26,198 nucleotides of DNA from JBBSTY01 sp038235385 (GTDB taxonomy: Bacteria > Actinomycetota > Acidimicrobiia > Acidimicrobiales > Acidimicrobilacustridaceae). The stretch is taken from the NCBI GenBank assembly GCA_038235385.1, contig JBBSTY010000045.1, forward strand, positions 1-26,198. Reading direction: 5' to 3'. Positions 1 through 7,715 of this stretch are shown here, in pieces; position 1 is the first letter of the stretch; every line of letters begins with the position of its first letter. The position numbers and the translations under genes were made by a program. The notes below the pieces were generated by a model that worked only from the letters and a program-made list of their open reading frames with translations, had not been told where the DNA came from and did not search any database.

Positions 1-436
1 CGACGAGGTCGTCGGGGATCAGCTCGCAGGCGTGGATGCGGGAGATGTCGTCACGCAGGGTGTGCGTCTGGTCGGTGGTGGTGAGGAACGACCACCCGCT
101 GGCATCGGTCCCACTCGCCTCGGTGATGCGTCCGCGCATCTCGTCCTCGGTGGCGCCGCTCATCGCGCAGTCGGTGTGGGCGACGACGCACACGCGCTCG
201 ACGTGGAGCAGGTTGGTGGCGAGGACCAACGACCGGAGGGAGTCGTCGGTCACGCGGGCACCGGCGTTCCGGATGATCTTGGCGTCGCCGGGGTGCAGGC
301 CGAGCATCGCCAGCGGGTCGATGCGCGTGTCGATGCACGTGAGCACCGCGAGGTGCTTGGCCGCGGTCCCCGGCATGCCCGTGTCGCGGAAGGTTTCCAT
401 GTAGCGCTGGTTGGAGTCGAAGAGATCATCGAACAT
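1..436 (-). CDS. Beta-class carbonic anhydrase, 3' end cut off by the window
   Basis: This gene encodes a zinc enzyme that interconverts CO2 and bicarbonate in the cytoplasm. The 145 visible residues carry the beta-class ligand set: C34, D36 and R38 in CIDTR, then H87 and C90 in HTDC. The RNAGARVTDDSLRSL stretch between them matches small actinobacterial enzymes of the Mycobacterium Rv1284 type, which are about 163 residues long, so roughly 20 C-terminal residues lie outside the window. The ATG at 436 is chosen because the family N-terminus fits and a TAGAAC box sits 6 nt upstream, consistent with leaderless transcription. The gene diverges from the small membrane protein at 593. The family assignment is strong; physiological role is inferred from family only. 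Confidence 0.93.
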   Translation of the reverse strand, partial: MFDDLFDSNQRYMETFRDTGMPGTAAKHLAVLTCIDTRIDPLAMLGLHPGDAKIIRNAGARVTDDSLRSLVLATNLLHVERVCVVAHTDCAMSGATEDEMRGRITEASGTDASGWSFLTTTDQTHTLRDDISRIHACELIPDDLV

Positions 437-442
437 GACTCG

Positions 443-448
443 GTTCTA
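443..448 (-). promoter_or_regulatory. Putative -10 box of the carbonic anhydrase gene
   Basis: The minus strand reads TAGAAC, 6 nt before the ATG. The last base departs from TANNNT, so this is weaker than the other leaderless-type boxes in the window. Confidence 0.35.
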
Positions 449-553
449 TCGCACCTGGAAGGACCGGTGAGAACTCGGGTTGCATCGAGGCGCGATCGGT
501 CTCGGCGCGGCCGGGTGCGTCGGACCACCCGACCGTCGGACTCGCCGCACCAG

Positions 554-565
554 CGATCCGGATCG
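554..565. repeat. 12-bp perfect palindrome, possible operator
   Basis: CGATCCGGATCG is its own reverse complement. It lies about 28-39 bp upstream of the predicted leaderless start at 593, where a -35 element or a repressor site would sit. No regulator is identified, and short GATC-rich palindromes are not rare in GC-rich DNA. Confidence 0.3.
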
Positions 566-579
566 GCGCACGAGCCACC

Positions 580-585
580 TAGGGT
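580..585 (+). promoter_or_regulatory. Putative -10 box, leaderless promoter of the DUF4499-like gene
   Basis: TAGGGT fits TANNNT and lies exactly 7 nt before the ATG at 593, so transcription would start at the A of the start codon. No Shine-Dalgarno sequence is visible, which agrees with a leaderless transcript. Confidence 0.5.
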
Positions 586-592
586 GTCGACC

Positions 593-925
593 ATGCGTGC
601 ACCCATCGCCCGACCCAACCTCCTGTGGCGTGGCTTCGCCCTCGGGGGCATCGGCACCATGACCGTGCTCTCGACGAGCGACGCAGCGTGGGAGTGGTGG
701 CAGGACAGCGTCACCGACGCCATCCCGCGCGAGACGGTGCGCACCGCGCTCGGCGGCACCGCGGTGATCCACATCATGGAGACGTTGCTCGCCCGGCGCT
801 GGGCCCGACGGGCCGGGATCGACCACCGGGGCGCCTGGGTGCGCACGACCGCCCTCTACGGCTTCCCGGAGCTCCGCCACCTCCGCCGGGCGAGCGCCGC
901 CGCAGAAGCCGCCAACCGATCCTGA
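593..925 (+). CDS. Small membrane protein, DUF4499/TMEM254-like
   Basis: This is a 110-residue protein of unknown function. It has a first hydrophobic stretch at about residues 10-27 and a conserved-looking middle, with IHIMETLLARRWARRAGI followed by a W..T...GFPEL..L pattern. That spacing (IHxxE, basic loop, GI, W, T, G) resembles the DUF4499 family that includes eukaryotic TMEM254. I made this comparison from memory of the family pattern, so the assignment is tentative. The ATG is favoured over upstream in-frame codons because TAGGGT sits 7 nt before it and the upstream reading frame overlaps the divergent carbonic anhydrase. It converges on the alpha-mannosidase gene, with 39 bp between stop codons. 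Confidence 0.7.
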   Translation: MRAPIARPNLLWRGFALGGIGTMTVLSTSDAAWEWWQDSVTDAIPRETVRTALGGTAVIHIMETLLARRWARRAGIDHRGAWVRTTALYGFPELRHLRRASAAAEAANRS

Positions 926-927
926 CC

Positions 928-964
928 TCACCGTCGCGACGACCGATGGTCGGCGACGCGGTGA
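928..964. terminator. Imperfect hairpin between convergent genes
   Basis: The outer arms TCACCG (928-933) and CGGTGA (959-964) pair, as do the inner arms CGACC (940-944) and GGTCG (948-952) around a GAT loop. It fills the 39-bp gap between the stops of two converging genes and is symmetric enough to work on both strands. There is no T-tract, as is common in actinobacteria. Confidence 0.45.
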
Positions 965-3900
965 TCAGCGGGTCACGCGAAGCGTCGCGATCTGGAACGG
1001 ACGGAGCTCACCGCTGATCGCTCGCCCCGTCACGTCGACCGGGACGTCCGGGATGGTGGCGTTGGGTTCCTCGAGCAGATCGGTCACCTGCACCGAGGCC
1101 GGGGGTGCGCCCAGCTCGAGGGTGAACGACGACCGCGCACCGAACGACTCGAAGATGCGTACGATCAGGTCGCCGGATCCATCGTCGGCCGGTTTGACCG
1201 CTTCGACGACGACGGCCGGGTTGGAGCACACGACCAGCGGGGCGACATCGGGGGTGACGGGAACCGACCGGTTCGTCGATCCGGCCACGACCCGGGGTGC
1301 GACGTTGAGGCGGTAGCCCTCGGCTACGAGGCCGGCGTCGCGGAGGTCCCCGACGTGGGGGAGCAACGAGTAGGTGAACGCGTGATGACCTTCGTCGGCA
1401 TGGGGGTCGGGGTACTGCGCGCCCTTGAGCAGCGTCAGGCGCAGGTCGGTCGCAGGGGTGTCGAGGGAGGACCGGACGCGGGTGGCATCGTGTCCGTACT
1501 TGGCGTCGTTGAGCAGGGCCACACCGAAGCCCGGCTCGGCCACATCGACCCAGCGGTGCGCGCACACCTCGAAGCGAGCAGCATCCCAGCTCGTGTTGGT
1601 GTGGAAGGCGGTCGACACGTGGCCGAACTGGATCTCGCGGGTGAGGTGGTCGGCCTGGAGGTCGAGCGGGAACGAGACCTTGAGCACGTGGTCGCGCTCG
1701 TGCCAGTCGATCTCGGTCTCGACGTCGAGGCGCGAGCTGTGCGCTCGCAGCGACACGACCTGGACGACGCTCGACGAGCGGAACGAGCGCACGACGCGGA
1801 TCCGCGCCAGGAGCGGTCCGATGTCGAGGACCTCGAACGAGTCGGCGGCGACGAGGTCGGTGACCTGTCGGCGGTAGAACTCGTCGAGGTCCCAGGCGTC
1901 GTACTCGTTGGGGAAGTCCGGATGGATCTGGAGCAGGTTGCCGCGCCCGCCCGGCGCGAGCACCTCGCGATCCGAGTCCAGGTGGCGAACCGAGGACAGG
2001 AGCCCATCGTCGTCGAAGACGACACGCAGGTGGCCGTTCGCCAGCACCCGTCCGGTCGGTTCGTAGATGACGGAGTCGTCGGCAGGGAGGGCGACGAGCG
2101 GGACGACGCTCAGCGCCGGGATACGAACCCGGGCCGCCACCGACGTGCCGTCGGCCAGGACCTGCACGGTGCCGTCGGCGGGGTCGAGCCCCGAGCCGGC
2201 GATCGACGTGCGCGGCGACCCGAGCGGCTCGCCGTCGGAGCCGAACACGATCACCTCGTCGCGGTCGTGCGGAGCGCTGTTCGCGAGTTGCGGTGCGTCG
2301 GTGGCGAGGACACCGAGCGCGTCGTCGATGATCTCGGTGAGTTGCCCGATGAGCGCCACATAGGTGGACTCGGCCTCGCGATGGACCCACCCGATGGACG
2401 AGCCCGGGAGGATGTCGTGGAACTGGTGCAGCAGCACGGTCTTCCAGATCCGATCCAGTGCCGCTCGCGGGTAGCCGCCGTCATCATCGGTTCCGTAGGC
2501 CGCGCAGCACCACAGCTCCGCCTCGCGCAGCAGCAGCTCGCACCGGCGGTTGCCCGCCTTGGTGCGGGCCTGGCTCGTGAAGGTGCCCCGGTGCGTCTCG
2601 AAGTACAGCTCGCCGACCCACCGCGGCGCGTCGGGGTACTCGGCCATGGCCGCATCGAAGAAGGTCTCGGGTGACTCCATCTCGACGCGCGGCAGTCCTT
2701 CGAGATCGCGCACGCGGCGGAACTGCTGCAGCATCTGGCGGTTCGGCCCACCGCCGCCGTTGCCGAACCCGAACGGCATCAACGATCGGGTCGCCCCGCC
2801 CTTGTCCGCGAAGGTGCGCACGGCGTGATCGAGCATCATCGGCTTGAAGAGGGCGTTGTAGCTCTCGATCGGCGGGAAGTGCGTGAACACCGTCGAGCCG
2901 TCGATGCCCTCCCACCAGAACGTGTGGTGGGGGAACCGGTTCGTCTTGTTCCAGGACATCTTCTGGGTGAGGAAACGCTCGATGCCACCGAGGCGCATGA
3001 TCTGGGGCAGCGACGCGGGGTACCCGAACACGTCGGGGATCCACACCTCGGTCGATCGGCGGCCCAGGTGCTCGGTGAAGAACCGCTGACCGTGGGTGAT
3101 CTGGCGGACGAGCGCCTCACCGCCGGCGAGGTTGGCATCGGGTTCCACCCACATGCCCCCGATCGGCACCCAACGTCCCTCTGCGGCGCGCGTCACGATG
3201 CCGTCGAAGATCGACGGGTACCCGTCGAGCATCCACTCGTACTGGGCCGCCTGGGAGCAGCCGAAGATCAGCTCCGGGTGGTCGTCCATCAACGACAAGA
3301 CGTTGGAGAACGTGCGGGCGCACTTGCGCTTCGTCTCCCGGATCGGCCACAGCCACGCCGAGTCGATGTGGGCGTGACCGACCGCCGAGATCCGGTGCGC
3401 GGACGGTACCGCCGGTTGCGAGAGCACCGGTTGCAGCTGGGCGCGGGCGGCGACGGCGGTGCCGGCGATGTCGTCGAGGACGAGGGTGTCGAGCATGCGC
3501 TCGAGGGCGCGAAGGATCTCGTGGCGTCGTGGCTGGTCGAGCGGGAGCACGGCCATCAGCTCGGTGAGGGTCCGCACGTCTTCGCGCAGCTCGACGACGT
3601 CGGCCTCGACCACGACGAGCTCGGCTCGGTGCAGCGCGTAGATCGGGTGGGTGTCCGCAGTGAGCAGATCCGAGCTCGGATCGGGTCGGGCCTCGGTGAG
3701 GGTGGGGTTGGCGGCGGCCTCGACCAGCAGGTCGACGTGCTCGCCGCCGGCAGCTGGGTCGGCGACCGCGATGTCGTGGTTGAACGGATGGATGCCCCGG
3801 AGCGGCACCCACGGTTCGCTGGCGTCGCCACTCGGTCCCCAGAGCAGGCCCTCGGCCTGGAACCCGGGGGCGTTGGTGAACCCGAGGTCGACGATCGCCT

Positions 3901-4159
3901 CGACGCGCCTGCCGGACCAGTCGGCGGGAACGTCGCCGGTCATGCGGAACCAGGTGGTCCCCCACGGGCGACCCCACGGCGACCCGATGGCGAACGGCTC
4001 GTAGGTCGCGTCGAGGGCGTCGGTGACGGGCACGGGTTCGCCGGGGACGTCCCACGCCTCGACGGAGAGGGGGAGGCGGGCCGCCCGGAGCGCAGGCCGG
4101 ACCCGTTCGGCCATGACGCGACGGAGGCGGGCTTCGACGATCGATCGGTCATCGTGCAC
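965..4159 (-). CDS. Alpha-mannosidase, glycoside hydrolase family 38
   Basis: This 1064-residue cytoplasmic enzyme is predicted to cleave alpha-mannosidic bonds. The retaining GH38 active site is complete. HAHID at 262-266 supplies zinc ligands, D341 in EPDANLAGGEAL is the expected nucleophile, and H578/H581 in HQFHDILPGSSI supply the downstream metal motif. An N-terminal beta-rich region (about 30-240) precedes the catalytic domain, with the middle and C-terminal beta domains after about 620. This is the usual order and length for bacterial GH38. No signal peptide is seen. The start is a GTG, supported by a TAGGTT box 6 nt upstream that implies a leaderless mRNA. The substrate is unknown; mannosylated lipids or glycoprotein-derived oligosaccharides are the common possibilities. 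Confidence 0.95.
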   Translation of the reverse strand: MHDDRSIVEARLRRVMAERVRPALRAARLPLSVEAWDVPGEPVPVTDALDATYEPFAIGSPWGRPWGTTWFRMTGDVPADWSGRRVEAIVDLGFTNAPGFQAEGLLWGPSGDASEPWVPLRGIHPFNHDIAVADPAAGGEHVDLLVEAAANPTLTEARPDPSSDLLTADTHPIYALHRAELVVVEADVVELREDVRTLTELMAVLPLDQPRRHEILRALERMLDTLVLDDIAGTAVAARAQLQPVLSQPAVPSAHRISAVGHAHIDSAWLWPIRETKRKCARTFSNVLSLMDDHPELIFGCSQAAQYEWMLDGYPSIFDGIVTRAAEGRWVPIGGMWVEPDANLAGGEALVRQITHGQRFFTEHLGRRSTEVWIPDVFGYPASLPQIMRLGGIERFLTQKMSWNKTNRFPHHTFWWEGIDGSTVFTHFPPIESYNALFKPMMLDHAVRTFADKGGATRSLMPFGFGNGGGGPNRQMLQQFRRVRDLEGLPRVEMESPETFFDAAMAEYPDAPRWVGELYFETHRGTFTSQARTKAGNRRCELLLREAELWCCAAYGTDDDGGYPRAALDRIWKTVLLHQFHDILPGSSIGWVHREAESTYVALIGQLTEIIDDALGVLATDAPQLANSAPHDRDEVIVFGSDGEPLGSPRTSIAGSGLDPADGTVQVLADGTSVAARVRIPALSVVPLVALPADDSVIYEPTGRVLANGHLRVVFDDDGLLSSVRHLDSDREVLAPGGRGNLLQIHPDFPNEYDAWDLDEFYRRQVTDLVAADSFEVLDIGPLLARIRVVRSFRSSSVVQVVSLRAHSSRLDVETEIDWHERDHVLKVSFPLDLQADHLTREIQFGHVSTAFHTNTSWDAARFEVCAHRWVDVAEPGFGVALLNDAKYGHDATRVRSSLDTPATDLRLTLLKGAQYPDPHADEGHHAFTYSLLPHVGDLRDAGLVAEGYRLNVAPRVVAGSTNRSVPVTPDVAPLVVCSNPAVVVEAVKPADDGSGDLIVRIFESFGARSSFTLELGAPPASVQVTDLLEEPNATIPDVPVDVTGRAISGELRPFQIATLRVTR

Positions 4160-4165
4160 GGGCCG

Positions 4166-4171
4166 AACCTA
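4166..4171 (-). promoter_or_regulatory. Putative -10 box, leaderless promoter of the alpha-mannosidase
   Basis: On the minus strand TAGGTT (TANNNT) is followed by 6 nt and then the GTG start. One arm of a 10-bp inverted repeat directly abuts this box on its upstream side. Confidence 0.5.
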
Positions 4172-4243
4172 GTGCCCCATCGGTGAACATCGGGAGGGGT
4201 GGGGCGAGTGCATGGCTCGTCGGTCGCCAGCGTGATGGGGCAC
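4172..4243. repeat. 10-bp inverted repeat flanking the alpha-mannosidase upstream region
   Basis: GTGCCCCATC at 4172-4181 is mirrored exactly by GATGGGGCAC at 4234-4243. Arm centres are 62 bp apart, close to six helical turns. The proximal arm lies immediately upstream of the predicted -10 box, so a looping regulator could act here. The remaining sequence between capA and the mannosidase shows nothing else. Confidence 0.4.
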
Positions 4244-4287
4244 GAACGGCCGCACCCCGAACCGTGAAGGCGAGGGGTGGCCGGTGA

Positions 4288-5490
4288 TCAGTACACGGGC
4301 GTGGCGTCGCATGCCTCGGGACCGAGCAGCCCCACCCACTTCACCGTCCGGTCGTGTGATGCCGGGTTCGTGGTCGGGAGCGAACGGAGGATCTTGTGAC
4401 CCTGGGTCTGCACCGCGGTGGGGGCGAAGGTCATCGACGTCGCCGAGAACGTTCCGGGCGCGGTCTCGGTGAAGGACCACTCGTAGTAGGCGCCGTCCTG
4501 GTTCTCGGGCGTGAGTCCCGCCGCCTGGCTGGGGGCCTGGTTGGAGAGGAAGTTCCCCATGCCGTAGATCACGTACTTGGTGCCGATCTTCTGGCAGGGC
4601 TGGATCACGTGCACGTGATCGCCGAGGATGAGGTCGATGTCGGGCGACGCCAGCAGGGCGGACGCGAGGTCGGTCTGGTCGGCGGTGGGCTGCGCGATGT
4701 ACTGGTCGCCCCAGTGCATGCTCACCACCACGACCTCGGCGCCGCGAGCCTTGAGCGCGGCGGCGTCGGCGAGGATCCCCTCGGCGCCGACGACGGGCCA
4801 GAGCATCCGCCTCATCCACGGTGCCTCGTCCGGGAACACGGTGTCGGGGCCGAAGGTGTTGTAGATCGTGTAGCTGTACGCCAGCTGGCCGACCTGCACG
4901 CCCTTGACGTTGTAGATCGGCGGATCGGCCATCTCGGCCTCGGATCCGGCGCCGCCGGTGTGACGCAGACCCACCGAGTCCAGGACCTCGCTGGTCTGCT
5001 GCACGCCCTTCAGGGTGCGGTCCCAGGTGTGGTTGGATGCCGTGTCGCATCCGTCGAACCCGGCGTTCACCAGGGCGGTTCCGAGTTCGCGCGGGGCGTT
5101 GAAGCTCAAGGTGTTGGGCACCGACAGGTTGGTGTTGTCCGCCGAGATCGGTGTCTCCTGGTGGCAGATGGCGAGGTCGCTGGCGGTGATCATCTCGCGC
5201 ACATCGTCGAACATCGGATCGAAGTCGAATCCGTTGCCACCTGCATACGCGGCGGCGCTGCGTTGCACCGGCGCGTGGATCAAGATGTCGCCCGACGCCC
5301 CGATGGTGAACGAGCGTGGCACGAACGGCTCGGTGGTCGTGGTCGATTCGACGGCGACGTCGGGATCCTGTGCGCCCGGATCGCCGCTGGCGGTGGCGGC
5401 CTCGGTCGTCCCACCGCCGCTCGAGCAGCTCACGAGGAGGAGACCTCCGGCGGTCGCGCCGACGAGGATGGTGCGAAGAGACGGTCGCAA
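4288..5490 (-). CDS. CapA-family lipoprotein (poly-gamma-glutamate capsule type, metallophosphatase-like fold)
   Basis: This 400-residue exported protein has a type II signal peptide. A basic MRPSLR start and hydrophobic core lead to the lipobox LVSC at about residues 19-22, followed by a Ser/Gly/Thr-rich linker to about residue 55. The mature part shows CapA/PgsA signatures in order: SGDILIHAPV, CHQETPIS, ASNHTWDRTLKGV, MHWGDQY and LGDHVHVIQP. These resemble a calcineurin-like metal site. The start is a TTG, supported by GAAAGG seven nt upstream. No capB or capC neighbours are present, so a role in poly-gamma-glutamate synthesis is not supported; an envelope polymer role is the safer inference. 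It lies 99 bp downstream of the acyltransferase. Confidence 0.9.
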   Translation of the reverse strand: MRPSLRTILVGATAGGLLLVSCSSGGGTTEAATASGDPGAQDPDVAVESTTTTEPFVPRSFTIGASGDILIHAPVQRSAAAYAGGNGFDFDPMFDDVREMITASDLAICHQETPISADNTNLSVPNTLSFNAPRELGTALVNAGFDGCDTASNHTWDRTLKGVQQTSEVLDSVGLRHTGGAGSEAEMADPPIYNVKGVQVGQLAYSYTIYNTFGPDTVFPDEAPWMRRMLWPVVGAEGILADAAALKARGAEVVVVSMHWGDQYIAQPTADQTDLASALLASPDIDLILGDHVHVIQPCQKIGTKYVIYGMGNFLSNQAPSQAAGLTPENQDGAYYEWSFTETAPGTFSATSMTFAPTAVQTQGHKILRSLPTTNPASHDRTVKWVGLLGPEACDATPVY

Positions 5491-5589
5491 GAGGAAGCCT
5501 TTCGAGGAGCGGTGCCACGCGGAGGTCGACAGGCGGGCGGTGTGCAGCTTCGCGCGGGCGCTTCTCCCGGCGCAGGTCGGCTCTCCGGG

Positions 5590-7662
5590 TCAGCGGCTCA
5601 GGAGCTCGTCGAAGAACTGGCGGACGGCCGGGACCTGGGTGAGGACGAACTGGTCGTGGAGGTGATCGAGGTCGGTGTACACGTAGCGGCCGTCGATCAC
5701 GACCGGACAGACCCGCTCGTCGCAGAGGGCGGCGTTGATGTCGAGGACAGGCACCCGGCCGAGCTCCTCACGCACGGATCGTTCGGCGTCCGAGTAGTCC
5801 TGCCCGACGCCGAGGGCGGTGTCGCGCGGCACGGCACACGCGTCGATGCCTCGTTCGGCGACGCAGTCGAGCGGATCTGCCGGCATGCGGGGGGTGTCCA
5901 CGACCGAGCCGAAGGCCATCCCCGACGCCCGGACGGATCGTGCGAGCTCCTCGTAGGCCTCGCGCCAGAGGGCCGTGCGCTGGGCCTGGTCGATCGCCGG
6001 CTGGTTCCCGATCACGAGCAGCCCGTAGTCGTCGCTGTTCGATGTCACCACCGCATCCGGCTCGAGCTCGCCGATGAGCTGGAGCGTGTCGGCACGGAAC
6101 TCCTGGCACTCGATGTCCTCGCCCGACCCGTCGACCTTGACCGTTCGGATCGGGAAGGCGGTGCAGACGCTCCGCCACCGCAGGACCAGGCGGATGTTCT
6201 GCTGCCGCGCCGCCTCGGCGAACGCCGGCTTCCAGTGGCGCGCGTGGCTGTCGCCGATCACGACGATCGTCCGGTCGCCGTCGGGGTCGCCGTCGAGGCA
6301 GTACTCGATCCCGCTCTCGGTCCTGGCGTCCTCGAGGCACCGGAAGTCCTTCTTCGACGCCCGTACATCGGCCAACGAGACCGTGGGTGCGGCGGTGCTG
6401 CTCGCCGCGATCTGGTCGAGCTCGACCGTGGAGTACCGGTTCAGACCGAACGTGGCGACGACCGCGACGGCGGTGATGACGACGCCCAGGACATAGGTGC
6501 GAGGGAGCGACCGGGCCAGCCGGGTGCTCCTGCGGACCGGGTTCTCCACGATGACGTAGGTGATCGTTCCGATCGCGAGCGCGACCAGCGCGGCGCCGCC
6601 GGTGATCCAGAGGTCGTCGCGATCGAAGGCGGCGACGGCCAGGAGGATCAGCGGCCAGTGCCAGAGGTACCACGAGTACGAGACGCGGCCGATCGCCCGG
6701 AAGGGTGCCGTGTCCAACAGGCGACTGATCACGTTGGTGGCGTGGCCGTCGGATGCGGTTCGGGGGGTCGTTCCCGCGGCGATCAGGAGGAGGGTGCCGG
6801 CGACGGGGATGATCGGCCACGCACCGGGGTACTCGGTTCCGGATCCGAGGCCCACCAGCGCACCGGCGATGAGCACGGCGCCCACGATCGCCACCACGGT
6901 CGCAACCCAGCGGTGGCGCAGGGCCCGGGGGAGCGGAAGGGTGGCGAGCAGTCCGGCAGCGGCGAACTCCCAGGCACGCGACGGCAAGCCGAAGAACGCA
7001 TGGGCCGACCCCTGGCCGGTGAGCACCACGCTCAGGGCGAACGACACCACCAGGGTGAGGGTGAACGCAGCGATCAACAGCGGCCGGAGGAGCGTCCTGC
7101 GACGCGCCGTCGCAACTGCCGCTCCTGCGACCAGGAGCGGCCACACGATGTAGAACTGCTCCTCGACCCCCAGCGACCAGGTGTGCAGGAACAGGCTCGA
7201 CGAGATGTCCTGGGCGAAGTAGTCGGTCGCCTGGCTGGCGAACACGATGTTGGAGACGTAGAGCGCGGCGGCTCGTCCCTGGCTGGCGACCTCCTGCCAC
7301 TGGAGGGAGGAGAGCACGGCGATCGAGAGCGCCAGCACCACCACGATCATCAGCGCGAGGGCGGGGACGAGCCGTCGGATCCGTCGTCCCCAGAACCGCA
7401 GCAGCGCCACCCGGCCGGTGGTGGCCGACTCCGTGAGCAGGTTCCGGGTGATGAGGTAGCCGGAGATGACGAAGAAGACGTCGACGCCGATGAACCCACC
7501 CGGGAGGAACCCGAGGCCCATGTGGTACCCGACGATCACGACGATGGCCACGGCTCGGAGCCCGTCGATGTCGCCGCGGAAGCCGATGCCCACCGGGTCG
7601 GGAGGCCGGCCGCCGGGCGACGGTGGGAGCGACGTGACCGTGCCCGTTCCGTCGTCGGTCAT
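5590..7662 (-). CDS. OafA/YrhL-type membrane acyltransferase with C-terminal SGNH domain
   Basis: This 690-residue protein fuses an integral-membrane acyltransferase-3 domain to an extracytoplasmic SGNH esterase-like domain. This architecture O-acylates envelope glycans. Helix 1 carries the R-x10-H motif (R36, H47), followed by FIGVDVFFVISGYLI. About ten hydrophobic segments run to about residue 400. The SGNH part has its nucleophile S472 in GDSHARH and the D-x-x-H pair D664/H667 in DLDHLHDQF. The ATG at 7662 is preferred because the preceding frame is a non-coding extension and TATGCT lies 6 nt before it. The acyl donor and glycan acceptor cannot be read from sequence. Its neighbours, CapA and an MFS exporter, also act at the envelope. 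Confidence 0.94.
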   Translation of the reverse strand: MTDDGTGTVTSLPPSPGGRPPDPVGIGFRGDIDGLRAVAIVVIVGYHMGLGFLPGGFIGVDVFFVISGYLITRNLLTESATTGRVALLRFWGRRIRRLVPALALMIVVVLALSIAVLSSLQWQEVASQGRAAALYVSNIVFASQATDYFAQDISSSLFLHTWSLGVEEQFYIVWPLLVAGAAVATARRRTLLRPLLIAAFTLTLVVSFALSVVLTGQGSAHAFFGLPSRAWEFAAAGLLATLPLPRALRHRWVATVVAIVGAVLIAGALVGLGSGTEYPGAWPIIPVAGTLLLIAAGTTPRTASDGHATNVISRLLDTAPFRAIGRVSYSWYLWHWPLILLAVAAFDRDDLWITGGAALVALAIGTITYVIVENPVRRSTRLARSLPRTYVLGVVITAVAVVATFGLNRYSTVELDQIAASSTAAPTVSLADVRASKKDFRCLEDARTESGIEYCLDGDPDGDRTIVVIGDSHARHWKPAFAEAARQQNIRLVLRWRSVCTAFPIRTVKVDGSGEDIECQEFRADTLQLIGELEPDAVVTSNSDDYGLLVIGNQPAIDQAQRTALWREAYEELARSVRASGMAFGSVVDTPRMPADPLDCVAERGIDACAVPRDTALGVGQDYSDAERSVREELGRVPVLDINAALCDERVCPVVIDGRYVYTDLDHLHDQFVLTQVPAVRQFFDELLSR

Positions 7663-7668
7663 CGGGGG

Positions 7669-7674
7669 AGCATA
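7669..7674 (-). promoter_or_regulatory. Putative -10 box, leaderless promoter of the acyltransferase
   Basis: The minus strand reads TATGCT (TANNNT), then 6 nt, then the ATG. It gives the acyltransferase its own promoter although the MFS gene ends only 53 bp upstream. Confidence 0.5.
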
Positions 7675-7715
7675 GGTCTCCGACCCGCTCGGCCGGCAGG
7701 GCCGGCACCTCCCCG

